Assembly (NCBI RefSeq): GCF_963576545.1
Contig: NC_083637.1
Span: forward strand, 20,642,507 to 20,706,506
From: Limanda limanda
Lineage: Eukaryota; Chordata; Actinopteri; Pleuronectiformes; Pleuronectidae
Direction of reading: 5' to 3'
Length of the DNA: 64,000 bases
Below the pieces are notes generated by a model. The model was not told where the DNA came from. It was given only the letters and a program-made list of their open reading frames with translations, and searched no databases. A program made the position numbers and the translations under genes. Shown here piece after piece: positions 12,641 to 22,439 of this stretch (positions are counted from its first letter, which is position 1; each line of letters begins with the position of its first letter).

Positions 12641-13527
12641 TACTTTACTGTTATAACAGTTTATCTTTCTTTTCCTCCTGTCTTTCTTTCTTTATTGATT
12701 AAATTCTCCTCTTCTGGTTCGTCTTTCTTTCGGGCCGCCCGTTACTACCTCCTTTACTGGCCGCCAGCTTGTTTAGGTTGGAGAACGTGTTGTACCGTTG
12801 ACAGGTGACATTGTATTCCTTCACTTCCTCCTCCATTGTTTTCTTCCTTTCCTCCATAAAACCATGTTTATTCATTCTGTCTCTCTCCATTTGGTCCAAG
12901 ATGTTGATACAGAATCGTCAGAAGATCTATGCCCCAGCTGTCTTTCTCTTACCCCGCCCCGATCCTCAGTTCTTCCATCTCTCCCGTTCCTACCTTCACT
13001 CTCACCTCACCCGTGTGTCAGCTGCTTGTTTCACAACATCTCTCTCTCTCTCTCTTTTATCTATTTCTCCCCCTCTCCACCCCAATGCCTGTGCCCTCGC
13101 TCATCCTCTCTCTAACATTCAGACCCACCGTCCACGTCCCTTCTTTCCTCCATCGATTTCTTCATTCTCTCAATGTCAACCCTTCCGTCTCCCTCTCCCC
13201 TTGTCAGCCCCACATCTCTAGATATCCATCTCCTCTTCTTCATCAACATCTTCCCTTCCTTCGCCAACCCTTCCTCGCCTCCTGCACACCCCCCCACTGC
13301 CTCACCCCTCCCCCTACTTCCTCTTTACCAGAAGTCCTTGCCACCGGGCCAAGCCTGCCTATTTACTTTGGAATAAATCTACCTCATCACACAGCCACTT
13401 CCCAGTTGTTTCTTTTTTTTCATCCACTGCAATCCTTTTAGCCACCACCCTCAAGAATTAATAAAACACGGCTATAAACTCAACCCCTCTCTGTTCTCTC
13501 CGCCCGCTCGCTCCTCTCTATTTCTTC

Positions 13528-13565
<38 letters not shown>
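12640..13565. repeat. Long polypyrimidine-rich tract with (CT)n blocks
   Basis: The plus strand is strongly enriched in C and T for about 0.9 kb, with pure TCTC blocks at about 13038-13055 and a (CT)n run of about 32 bp at 13531-13562. The bias keeps stop codons rare, which explains three overlapping open frames (12798-13441) that have no domain content. Such mirror-like pyrimidine tracts can form triplex (H-DNA) structures in vitro. Confidence 0.8.
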
Positions 13566-13567
<2 letters not shown>

Positions 13568-13569
13568 CA

Positions 13570-13830
13570 AAGTCAAATGATGGATGGCTGGATGGAGTGG
13601 GTGCCAGCTGTAATGTAATCACACCACCAGCCATGTCCTTATTTTAACTCTGGCCTCCATCAGAGTATTTGTCAACAGCGGGCTCCTCCAAATACATAAG
13701 TAAAAATGAAAGCTAATAAACAGGGCAACAAAAATAGCAAAGTGATGTAATAACTAATCAAAGATGACAGCTAATTGGATGCAGCTCAACAGTTCCCTGC
13801 AGAGACATAATGAAAAAGAAATGTAATGAT
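13570..13830. other. Possible conserved non-coding element (unproven)
   Basis: Non-repetitive sequence dense in homeodomain-like TAAT cores (for example AGCTAATAAAC and AGCTAATTGG) with no open frame. It sits between a CT microsatellite and a G run. It has the look of developmental enhancers in vertebrates, but that is judgement from composition only. Confidence 0.2.
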
Positions 13831-13874
13831 GGGAATGTGGTCTAAAGGGAACAATGGTGCTAAACAGAGGGAGC

Positions 13875-13885
13875 GGGGGGGGGGG
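13875..13885. repeat. Poly-G run
   Basis: An 11-base G homopolymer. Similar runs lie at 14766-14776, 35685-35696 and 58101-58111, and a C run at 48428-48441. Confidence 0.85.
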
Positions 13886-14224
13886 TTCTCGCCTCCTCGA
13901 AAGACTTTCATGAGCTCTATATTCACCATGGCACCATGTTACACTGAGGGTTTCCTTCTCTGCCCACCCTGTGTCCTAGAAATTACATTTCTATAGAGAT
14001 AGACAGCAACAGCATTTTTTTGGAAATGTGACCGCTGGCTGAGTTATGTTCAGACAACATCATTTTGGATTGAATGAAAACACTACAGTAATTGGCAGCG
14101 GTGGTTGGGATAGATGACGCACAGACGTCCGTCACCAGACACCAGGCTTCAGTGCTATTGGGGGTGAGGCTGAGGCAACAAAAGCTCTCTGGTTGAGGTG
14201 AGGGAATGATGACAGTTCTGGTTG

Positions 14225-14928
14225 CAGTCCCAATTCTTCTCCCTTGGCCCTAACCCTTATGAAGTGTCCCCCTCCAAACAGAGGGCAAGAAAATCTTCCC
14301 TTGGAAATGGGACACCACTCGTTACGTCATCAACAGCCAACCAACGTTATAACAGTGACAATATCACTAACGTTATTGTATCAACAAGTTATCAACCAAT
14401 ATTATAACAGTAACACATTCACAACTGCAGGACAGATGGGACATATTGATCTATTGATCAATTCACAATTAGTCAGTGTGTTGTCAGTTATTTCAATGTA
14501 AGTTTAGTCTTGTCCATAGAAACTTCTGCTCGCACTGAAAACGTTATAACATGCTTGTTTTGACTTGTTTTGCAGTGTCAATAGAGATTTTCCTGTCACA
14601 TTTGTCACAGCGATTTAAATTACATTTTCATTTGATACTGGATTAAACAAAGATTTTTCTATTGCTATTTTGCAAGATTTCATACTTGTGCATTTACCAG
14701 CAGCGGTCGCCATCTTGATTCGCTTTGCCATTCATAAAACATTCAGGCATTTCTGTCTACCCCTTGGGGGGGGGGGTTCTGAATACACTACAGTTAAAAG
14801 GTTTTTTTAAAGGCTAGGTGGCCTCTACCCCTACAATACATAGAGAAATGCGGCACTACACCTTGACGGCCACACACAAAATGAAGGGGTTGGGCCAAGT
14901 GGTAGGGCTTATGGGTGAAGTGGGACAG
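14225..14928. mobile_element. Putative non-autonomous TIR transposon, about 704 bp
   Basis: The left end reads CAGTCCCAATTCTTC. The reverse complement of the right end reads CTGTCCCACTTCACC. Both continue into a matching inner block (TTGGCCCTAACCCTT against TTGGCCCAACCCCTT). This gives diverged terminal inverted repeats of roughly 40 bp. No matching flanking duplication is visible and there is no transposase, so this is an old or non-autonomous copy. The superfamily is uncertain (hAT-like or P-like). A similar end may be present at 5980-6004. Confidence 0.5.
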
Positions 14929-14995
14929 GGCATGAAATTCAATAAACATGTTTCTGAAGTGATCTTCTGTTATTACCATACAACATTTCGACTTG

Positions 14996-15222
14996 TCAAT
15001 CAATCAATCAATCAATCAATCAAGTTTTATTTGTATAGCCCACATTCACAAATAACAATTCGTCGCATGGGGCTTTAACATTGTGTGACATCCTCTGTCC
15101 TTAACCCTCAACAAGAGTAAGGAAAAACTACTAAAAACCCTTTTCACAGGTAAAAATATGTAGAAACCTCAGAGAGAGCCACATGTGAGGGATCCCTCTC
15201 TCAGGACGGACAGAAGTGATTA
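14996..15222 (-). repeat. Dispersed fish repeat with (TCAA)n tail, retroelement-like 3' end
   Basis: About seven TCAA units (14996-15022) run into AGTTTTATTTGTATAGCCC and then a block I recognise as a very common fish interspersed repeat (CCTCTGTCCTTAACCCTC, GAGTAAGGAAAAACTAC). A short tandem tail at one end suggests a LINE or LINE-mobilised SINE lying on the minus strand. The element class is not certain. It sits 67 bp from the right end of the TIR element at 14225-14928. Confidence 0.6.
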
Positions 15223-15717
15223 GACTTGTGTTGCTTGTGTCTTCTCTGGCTGCTGCAGCTTGACCTGAAAGTCAAAAGACTTTCAGAAGACGTGTAGCTT
15301 AGGTCGAATAAAGACTCTAAAATCTCAATTTACAAAACAGACCCTCTAGTTAACTATGTCTGCTGGAGTTCATCTGCAGCAAGTCTATTAGAGGTTCCCG
15401 ACAACAGACGAAAGAAAATCAGAGATGCAGCATTTGTAAATTACGCTTGTGGATCTGAATGCCAGGCAAGCTGGTTCAGTGAATGACTGAAAAAAAACAC
15501 TTATCTTTGCTTCAGCCTTTAACTGGATCTTGCACCTGCCCACTTTCCTGTACTCTTATATATTTATCGCCATCATTCTTTTAATTTATCGTGGAGAAAA
15601 AGCTAAGGTGACATTTTTGTAGCGGTTCCATCAAGTGTCCCACTAAGCTCTGACCGTGGCCAGCCTGTAATAGCACATCACTTCAAGTGATGTCACTTAC
15701 ACCAATGTCTTTCAAAT
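15223..15717. other. Unassigned non-coding DNA
   Basis: No gene was recognised. A short near-perfect palindrome, CATCACTT-C-AAGTGATG, occurs at about 15675-15691. Part of this interval could be an extension of the TCAA-tailed repeat. Confidence 0.4.
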
Positions 15718-15870
15718 ATAGGCTGTATATAAAGATGGATGACATGATGGTTGCCCTAAAGTGAAGCCGAATCATCTTGATCATCTCCTGGTGGCTGGTT
15801 AGAGTACAGCTCATTAGCCCTGTCTCCTCCATAAAAGTGGAACGGAAGTACATGTCATCAGTGATGCCTT
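15718..15870 (+). mobile_element. TATAAAGATGGA-family repeat, left-end copy
   Basis: Begins GGCTGTATATAAAGATGG and continues through CTCCTGGTGGCTGG and CTCCTCCAT. Both blocks are shared in the same order with the copies at 21020 and 28554. The right terminus (CATCTTTATATACAG type) is not found, so the copy is truncated or its right half is too diverged to see. Confidence 0.65.
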
Positions 15871-16389
15871 TCAAAGTTTTAATTTCTAAGTGTGGTTTTT
15901 TAATATTACATATTTGATGCAATAAATACGGATTGAAAAATTATGATTAACAAATAACACTGACTTGCGATTGGTTGACCTTATTCACCAGAGGGACCTT
16001 GATATCCCAGCACCCGACCACGATCACTACTACTCAGGCTCTGGCTCCCTGACACCAAATAATTTCAAAAGTATATAAATATCAAATATATCTTAATTTT
16101 CAATGAAAGGAAGTGGAAACTTGGTGTCCAGCATCAACCAGTAAGACACCAGTAATACCTATCAACACTCGGGAAATAAATATCTTGATTGATCAGGCGG
16201 AATTACGTTTAAGAACCATCCAGAAACCCCCCCTTCACACACACTTTCACACCATTTGTATGTTCATAGTGACACATGTTGCTTAACAGTACGAACACGT
16301 AACACAGATGTTCAACATATATCCTGCATCAAAGGTCAGAACAACACGCTGATGATTTGAACAAATGAGCCGGCCGCACTCACAGCTTT

Positions 16390-16640
16390 CATCTAACGTT
16401 TTGCATGGTTTGCCTCGTTAATTCAGAGCGAGCGACGGAGTACGTCCGTACATCTGTTGCAGGCGTTATAAGAGACGAGGGTGGCTTTGGTATTCAAATG
16501 ACAGACGATGAAGAATTCACAAGTGGGAGACGAGCAGAGCAGACTAGTCCTCGTGGCAGAAGAGACGGGGCGACCTTTTCAAACCGCCGTGACTCCGCTG
16601 CCATCGAATGTTCATTTGTCATACTTTGCTGAGTCTACTT
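16390..16640. other. Locally CpG-rich segment with a 75-codon open frame
   Basis: CG dinucleotides are frequent here compared with the flanks. The plus-strand frame at 16405-16632 is open but shows no recognised domain. No donor or acceptor pair with a clear polypyrimidine tract stands out. It may be part of an unrecognised repeat or an orphan exon. Confidence 0.2.
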
Positions 16641-16778
16641 TTAAATGACATGGATCCGCATCAGTGTGAGAGAAGGTACCGCTGGGTTTCACATCTACAA
16701 CGTCTTACTCTTCTGCTCTCAGACGATTTGTTAACACAGGACCTTTTCCCCCCCTTTTTTTCTAAACTCCTTACTATA

Positions 16779-16870
16779 TTTAAAGGGTAAGTTCACCCAA
16801 ATCCACTTATGTTGGTCCAGGTTTTGGGATCTCCTCTGATACCCGTCTCAAGTTAAATACAGTGAGGGTG
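16779..16870 (+). repeat. Fragment of the fish 'GGGATAGTTCACCC' repeat
   Basis: Reads TTTAAAGGGTAAGTTCACCC then CAAATCCACTTATG, close to the start of a very common fish dispersed repeat. A clearer copy of the same start is at 43194. Only the first 60-90 bases can be assigned. Confidence 0.5.
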
Positions 16871-17115
16871 AATTCAATTGTGTCTGCATTGATTTACTGA
16901 TTTTTTAATTCTATTAACCTTGGTCGCATTGGGTAGAGTCAGAAGTCTCAGACGAGTCTGGATGGTTTTTTATTTTATTTTATTTTATTGCTGAACTGGA
17001 TAAAATATTCTCCATCCTTTTAAAATACGTTGAACTGACCTTTTAACTTTACTCAATACCAGACCTTTTATAGAAAGGATAGTCTGCACTGTCTGTCACT
17101 TACTCCTCCTCCTCC

Positions 17116-17120
<5 letters not shown>

Positions 17121-17148
<28 letters not shown>
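17121..17148. repeat. (CT)14 microsatellite
   Basis: A pure CT dinucleotide run preceded by short CTC trinucleotides. Confidence 0.95.
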
Positions 17149-17152
<4 letters not shown>

Positions 17153-17284
17153 GTCAACAGTAAAAACAAATTGAATATGCTGTAGAGTTTTCCTGACCCT
17201 GTAAATGGAGACCTGTCGGGCCAATCCAATTTGAACACGCACACAGACCCATATGCACACACAGAATATAAGATGTATACTTAT

Positions 17285-17287
<3 letters not shown>

Positions 17288-17333
<46 letters not shown>

Positions 17334-17334
17334 G
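17288..17334. repeat. (TG)n microsatellite
   Basis: About 47 bp of nearly pure GT/TG. The open frame starting in it has no other support. Confidence 0.95.
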
Positions 17335-17812
17335 ACCTTGGGAAAGTGCCTGGATTTTGTTTATGTTAACAGAGGAGTTAACCTCCTGTATGTTGATGTG
17401 CAGAGTGAGATTAAAAAAGGATTACAGGGGCTCAAATGCAACACCCTCATACCTGTCCTGCCACGCCCCAACCCAGACCATTCATCATGGATTCCTGTGA
17501 GTGTGAAGGTTGCACGGTGATGTGCATGTCTGGATTCCGAAGCACATTTATTTCACTCGTCAAATCAAGTAGCAGGATAGCATTCAGTTGACCAGACCTT
17601 TGGGTATGGGGTCAGGATAGAAAGTATACCATCATGAATTTGCCCTGTGATAAAGATTTTGATGAAATTGTGCCGACCGGTAGAAACGGAGCATATCTGA
17701 AGTGATGTTGACGTTACAACACTAGTGGGAGGTAGCTTGAACCTGCCAATAATCTGTAAGAAAGAAGAAGATGATTCGGTGCAGGGTCATGACATAGCCA
17801 GTTATATGTCAG

Positions 17813-17840
17813 TCTCCTGGAAGGGGGTCTTTCCAGGAGA
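17813..17840. repeat. Short perfect inverted repeat
   Basis: TCTCCTGGAA (17813-17822) and TTCCAGGAGA (17831-17840) are perfect reverse complements around an 8-base loop. The hairpin is small and may be accidental. Confidence 0.6.
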
Positions 17841-18570
17841 AAAGAACTGGCATTAGCCACAGACCACAGAACATGGATGATTAATTGCAAGAGTGGCAGA
17901 TCTTCTTGTTTTTGCTAACAGCTGTTGAGCAGTTGCATTCTTCATTTTACCATGATACAAATGCGTAGGAGACAAGCTATTATTCACGCAATCTGCATCA
18001 ATGTCTGTGTCAAGCTAGTGTATTCTCATTGTACAAGAGCCGCCGCATGATAGTGTTGTATGGATGGGGATTAAAACTGATCCAGAACCACAGTGCTAAT
18101 TTGGACAGATATTGTTTTACTTTAAAAACTGCTTTCAAAAATAAAACGTAGAAGTATGGATGAAGTTCCCAGTTCCCAAGAAATGAGAATGAAGACACAA
18201 GTTCAATCACGAAAACAATAAGGAAATCATTACCTGTTTCCCACCATTTTGACCCACGATTGAGGCAGAGCAGGCCACAAATGCAACCAGATAATATTTC
18301 TTCAGCTCTCAACATACACAGCAAAGTTTTTATATTTAACACAAGACTGGTTCATATCTATCAACCGCTTTTCTAAAGGTTGGAGTAGTTCATGTTCATT
18401 ATGGTGTGACTTTAATTAAGAATTCCATTTTATTATTATTGTGACCTTGTTTTAGGTCCCAGTGCAGACTGAGAGTAGATGTGCAGTTACATAGAAAGAT
18501 GCCCCCGGTGATTAATTACTCCACGGCATCACGGATGGCAAAACACTGTGTGTACCATGTGCTCAAACAT
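17841..18570. other. Unassigned non-coding DNA
   Basis: No recognised gene or repeat. The best frame is on the minus strand at 18010-18342 (110 codons) and has no domain signature. Confidence 0.45.
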
Positions 18571-18573
18571 GTG

Positions 18574-18845
18574 CACACACACACACACACATGTGCCATC
18601 ATCTGTCCTTTCCTGTAGGTGTTTGTATGTCCGTCTGCTTACGCTTGCTGTGTGTGTAAGTGTGTGTGTGTGTCTGGGGAGGGGTGACATTTCCTGTATC
18701 ACGTACCACCGCTTGTTTGATCTTCCCTCTTTCATCTTCTCAGCAAAGAAACCTGACATTACAGGGTCTCCCTCTACTCTCTTCTCGCTCCATTTTGAGT
18801 CTGGAGTGTAGCTGCTCAGGTGTGTGTGCGTGTGTGTGTGTGTCT
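18574..18845. repeat. Cluster of (CA)n/(TG)n arrays
   Basis: A CA array at 18574-18590, then TG arrays at 18649-18675 and about 18821-18845. The opposed CA and TG blocks can pair as imperfect inverted repeats. Open frames on both strands are repeat-driven. Confidence 0.85.
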
Positions 18846-18879
18846 GAGACAGCTAAGCAGAGGGATAAATAACTGTGTC

Positions 18880-20300
18880 CTTTCCACCTGAGGGTGAAAG
18901 AGAGTAAAGTGTACATTCCCTCCTTCCTCACGCACCCTGCATTAGTAAAGGTGGGAGATTCAGCTGTGAGTAGTGACATCCCCTACAGGCAAAGTGCAGC
19001 CACCTGTGTGTCTTTTTTGTGTTATCAGGAGCTATATTACTCCATCAGATTCTCTCTGTGATCGTCTAACCTCATGACTATGAAGCCTCATTGAGATTCC
19101 GGGGAATTGGGAAGTCTCTGAGAAGCAGCAACTTCCGCATTAAACTGTAACCTTGAAATTCCAGAGCAATAAAGTGAAGCAGACATTTGTAAACAGCTCC
19201 TCATTATGATAGTAATTGCTCCGTGCAGTGGGGCATTTATATGAGTGGGACAAGATAAATACAACATAGCATATGCAACAGAGGTGAGAATTGCTCTGCG
19301 GGCCTGGTAATGCAGCCACGCCGGTGCCTGGTTAGAGGTAGATGAGCCGGATATTGGTGTTTTCCTTTGCAAATTTAAAAAATCTCCAACCTGAAATCTG
19401 CACAGAGACAACAGCGACTTCTGTCTGAGCACAGGACCCCCAGCAACCACACACTCCTTCTTTAAGGTGCTCACACATGACTGAGTTGCAGCCAATACAG
19501 CTGTGCTGATCTGGAAATGAAACAGATCTAAACTCTACATATATACAACAAATATGATATGAGAGGACAGTTTCTCTACTGGTCGCTGCTACATTCAAAT
19601 ATAGTAGTATTGGGGCAGGTGGATATATAACAACAACCACAGTATTTGGGTGATACAAAAGCCAATCGTCATGTTAAGTATAAAATACAAGCTTCATAAA
19701 GTATTTTGTCACAAATTTTAAATCAACCAAACAATTTTTTATGCACTGGTCAATTTTGAGGTTTTAGCTTCAATAACCAGTTTTCTCTCAGTGATAGTGG
19801 AAAGATATCTATCAGATTTCTATTGCAACACATATCATTCAGGGCCATTTCACAAATGTAAATGTTGGTTGTATGCAACACTATAGCTGATAAATGGCAC
19901 CTGATAAATTCCAAGCAGCAGTGTGGAATGTCGCAGTTTTTTAACCCACTTAATGGATTGTGTTTATGATTCATACAAACTGAACACAATGAGGTAAATT
20001 ACATATAAGATATGATCATAATTTCATCTGGCACCTACACAGTATATGACTTCTTCCACTGGCACTGGAAATGTGGTATCCCAGTAGCAATGAGATGAGA
20101 GATTATGAATCAAATCTGATTTTATGCAAACATATAGCCACTTGAGTGTTTCTGGATTAGCACTTCTAATTTTAGTAATAAGACTGATTATGATTTACAG
20201 TGATTTAATTAGACTCCTCTTACATGTAGGCCTATTTCCTAAACCACCGAAACCGCTAGAGAGCCTTCTCCTTAAAAATACACTGTGAGAGAAGACGACA
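18880..20300. other. Unassigned non-coding DNA, possible conserved block at 19085-19350
   Basis: There is no gene signature. The 19085-19350 segment is non-repetitive and of balanced composition, unlike its AT-rich surroundings, and could be a conserved non-coding element. That cannot be judged from one genome. The 135-codon minus-strand frame at 19088-19495 has no recognised domain. Confidence 0.35.
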
Positions 20301-20307
20301 CAGTGAC

Positions 20308-20338
20308 GCACACACACACACACACACAGACACACACA
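20308..20338. repeat. (CA)n microsatellite
   Basis: About 31 bp of CA units with one GA interruption. Confidence 0.9.
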
Positions 20339-20599
20339 TGAAAGAAACGCATACCTGCAGGATAGCATATCCCCAAAAAAGTCTTACAGTAATGGCGCTT
20401 ACTTTGTAAGAGAAAAATGAACACACACAGAATAACACAGACCTAAATGTGCACACATAAATACAGGCACACCCCCTCTCACACACAGCTATCATGCTGT
20501 GAAAGGCTGCTGTCAGGGTGTTGTTACTGTGTCATTATGCTGTTTATATCCCTGCTGCTCACACAGCAAAATAAAAACACTATTTAGGGGACAAGGCAC

Positions 20600-20860
20600 T
20601 GCCTCATTTTGTTTTGTCTCTCTCCTTCTTCCTCTCAACCTTCACTGTTCGGCCCAATATCCTTCTCCTCCCTTTATATGCCCTGTCAATCTCTTATTAC
20701 ATTGAGCCTGTCGTTCTCTCCTCATCTCCATCCCACACAATCTCTCCCTCTCGTTCCCTTTGTCCCTTGTGAATTTCATTTTGTCAGCCCAACTAGTTGT
20801 CATTTCAGCGACTTCCTCCTCTCACCCTCTATTTCTCTTTTTTCTCAATCGTTTTGCTGC
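20600..20860. repeat. Pyrimidine-rich tract
   Basis: The plus strand is dominated by C and T (TCTCTCCTTCTTCCTCTC and similar words), resembling the larger tract at 12640-13565. The open frames here are explained by the bias. Confidence 0.6.
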
Positions 20861-21019
20861 CATGTGAAAAGGATAATGAGCGACTGCAAGTAGAGGAATT
20901 GGTGGTCACAAGGAGAGAGAGACAAACCCAAAGTTCTGGGCAGGATGAGGGACTTTTTGGCCACTTGAGAATTTTTTATGTAACTTTGTCATAAACTTGT
21001 TAACAGACAGTTGGCAACA

Positions 21020-21212
21020 TATACTTTATATGAAGATGAACGACATGACTGCTCTGCAAAAGGGAAGACAAAATGTCTGGTGGCTGGCTGCAGTGTAGGT
21101 CATAAACCCTGCCCCCTCCATGGTAATGGATGGGACATGGGCCAAACTAAAAAGTCAAACTACACGTCAAATGATCTTGTTAACATGCTATTTTTTAGCT
21201 TATTTTGGTTTT
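21020..21212 (+). mobile_element. TATAAAGATGGA-family repeat, second copy
   Basis: Shares, in order, ACTTTATATGAAGATGAACG, GACATGACTGCTCTGC, GTCTGGTGGCTGGCTG, CCCCTCCATGG and GGACATGGGCCAAACTAAAA with the copies at 15718 and 28554. The block from GGTGGCTGGCTG to AACTAAAAAGTCAAA matches 28554-28715 closely, so both derive from one source. Confidence 0.75.
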
Positions 21213-21214
21213 AA

Positions 21215-21960
21215 TTTTACTACTATAAAAAGAGGATGAAGCAACATTACTGCTGTGCAGACTCTGGCTTCAAATGCCCATGATGGCATCGTTCGTTCAT
21301 TTGGCTTCAATTCTGGATAGTGGGAGGAAGTTCTGTTGGAAATGGAGCCAAACCACGGTAACATATATTCTGTGCAATATATAGACACAACATTACCACA
21401 GTTTATTCAGCCAGGCATCTTGTAGATCATAGTAAACAATTTTCTTTGTAGCAGACTCTGACACCCTGCACCAATGGTCCATCAATTGGTGGAGAAAGGA
21501 GGTCCTTGAATGGGTCCGACACAAATAACTTCACATATCAACATCAACAACGTCATCACGCAACAACATCAGGCATTTGACATTGGACATTAAGACAGAA
21601 GAGCACAGAGAGGCACCAATACCAGCAATAAGAGGATCTGTATGTAGATCCTTATGTCCCAAACTTTCAAACTCTGGAGACGCATTGTCCATCTGTATAT
21701 ACAGACCATAGTTTGCACATGCAGCAGATTCAAAACAACTGTATCAGACATTTGGGGATTGTCTTTTTCGGCTATCTGATTATTTTAAATCCAATACTCA
21801 CTCTGTATTCTATTCTCAAACATGTCTCAAGAGTAACAGTTGTCTCTTAAGCTCTTAAACGCTCCACTGTGTTCACTAGCCAGTCACTAACTTTGAAGTT
21901 TTCAAGGTTGACAGCTTGTGTACACTGGGTTTTAAGACTTCTTCACTGAAAACTCCTGCC
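21215..21960 (+). mobile_element. Adjacent TATAAAGATGGA-family copy or long member
   Basis: A second left-end-like block (TATAAAAAGAGGATGAAG, then ACTGCTGTGCAG) begins three bases after the first copy. The inverted terminus CCATCTGTATATACAGACC lies at about 21690-21710. The downstream part (21770-21940) aligns with 8823-8985. Two copies appear to lie head to tail, or one inserted in another. No coding sequence is visible. Confidence 0.45.
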
Positions 21961-22373
21961 CAGTGCAGCTGAAAACGAGCAGTCACCTTTTATATACGAG
22001 TTGTTATTGTTGACATAAAAATATTTATTATGCCTGCTCTGAGATGATAACCTCCATCGGAGTTATAAAACGGTTAAGTTGTTTTCCAAATGTAAACACC
22101 CTCCCAAAGCATAAGGGGGAAGCCACTTTCTTTCTTTTTTCTTGATGCATATTAGTGAGTGTAGGTATATGACAGGAGCTTGATTGCTGTAATCTGGTGC
22201 TTAACCGGCAAATTATATTCACTTTTATTGTTTATTGGCAGCCAAAATGTTGCTTTTCTCTGCATTGCTAAAGCCTTAACATTGGCATTAAAATCCCATC
22301 TTACACGAATACACACATTGTCCTCTTTCTCATCCCGCTGCCTGTGTCCCATTCTCGTAAACAAACACACGTG

Positions 22374-22375
<2 letters not shown>

Positions 22376-22413
<38 letters not shown>
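22376..22413. repeat. (CA)n microsatellite
   Basis: About 38 bp of pure CA. It is followed by a shorter CA block at about 22424-22432. Confidence 0.95.
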
Positions 22414-22419
<6 letters not shown>

Positions 22420-22439
22420 TGAACACACACACAATGCCA

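Noticed and set aside
12929..13441. 170-codon plus-strand frame
   Set aside because: Pyrimidine bias removes stop codons; three overlapping frames are open at the same place and all translate as S/P/L-rich sequence.
15000..15022. Candidate CRISPR-like or satellite array (TCAA repeats)
   Set aside because: It is the short tail of a dispersed fish repeat and there are no spacers.
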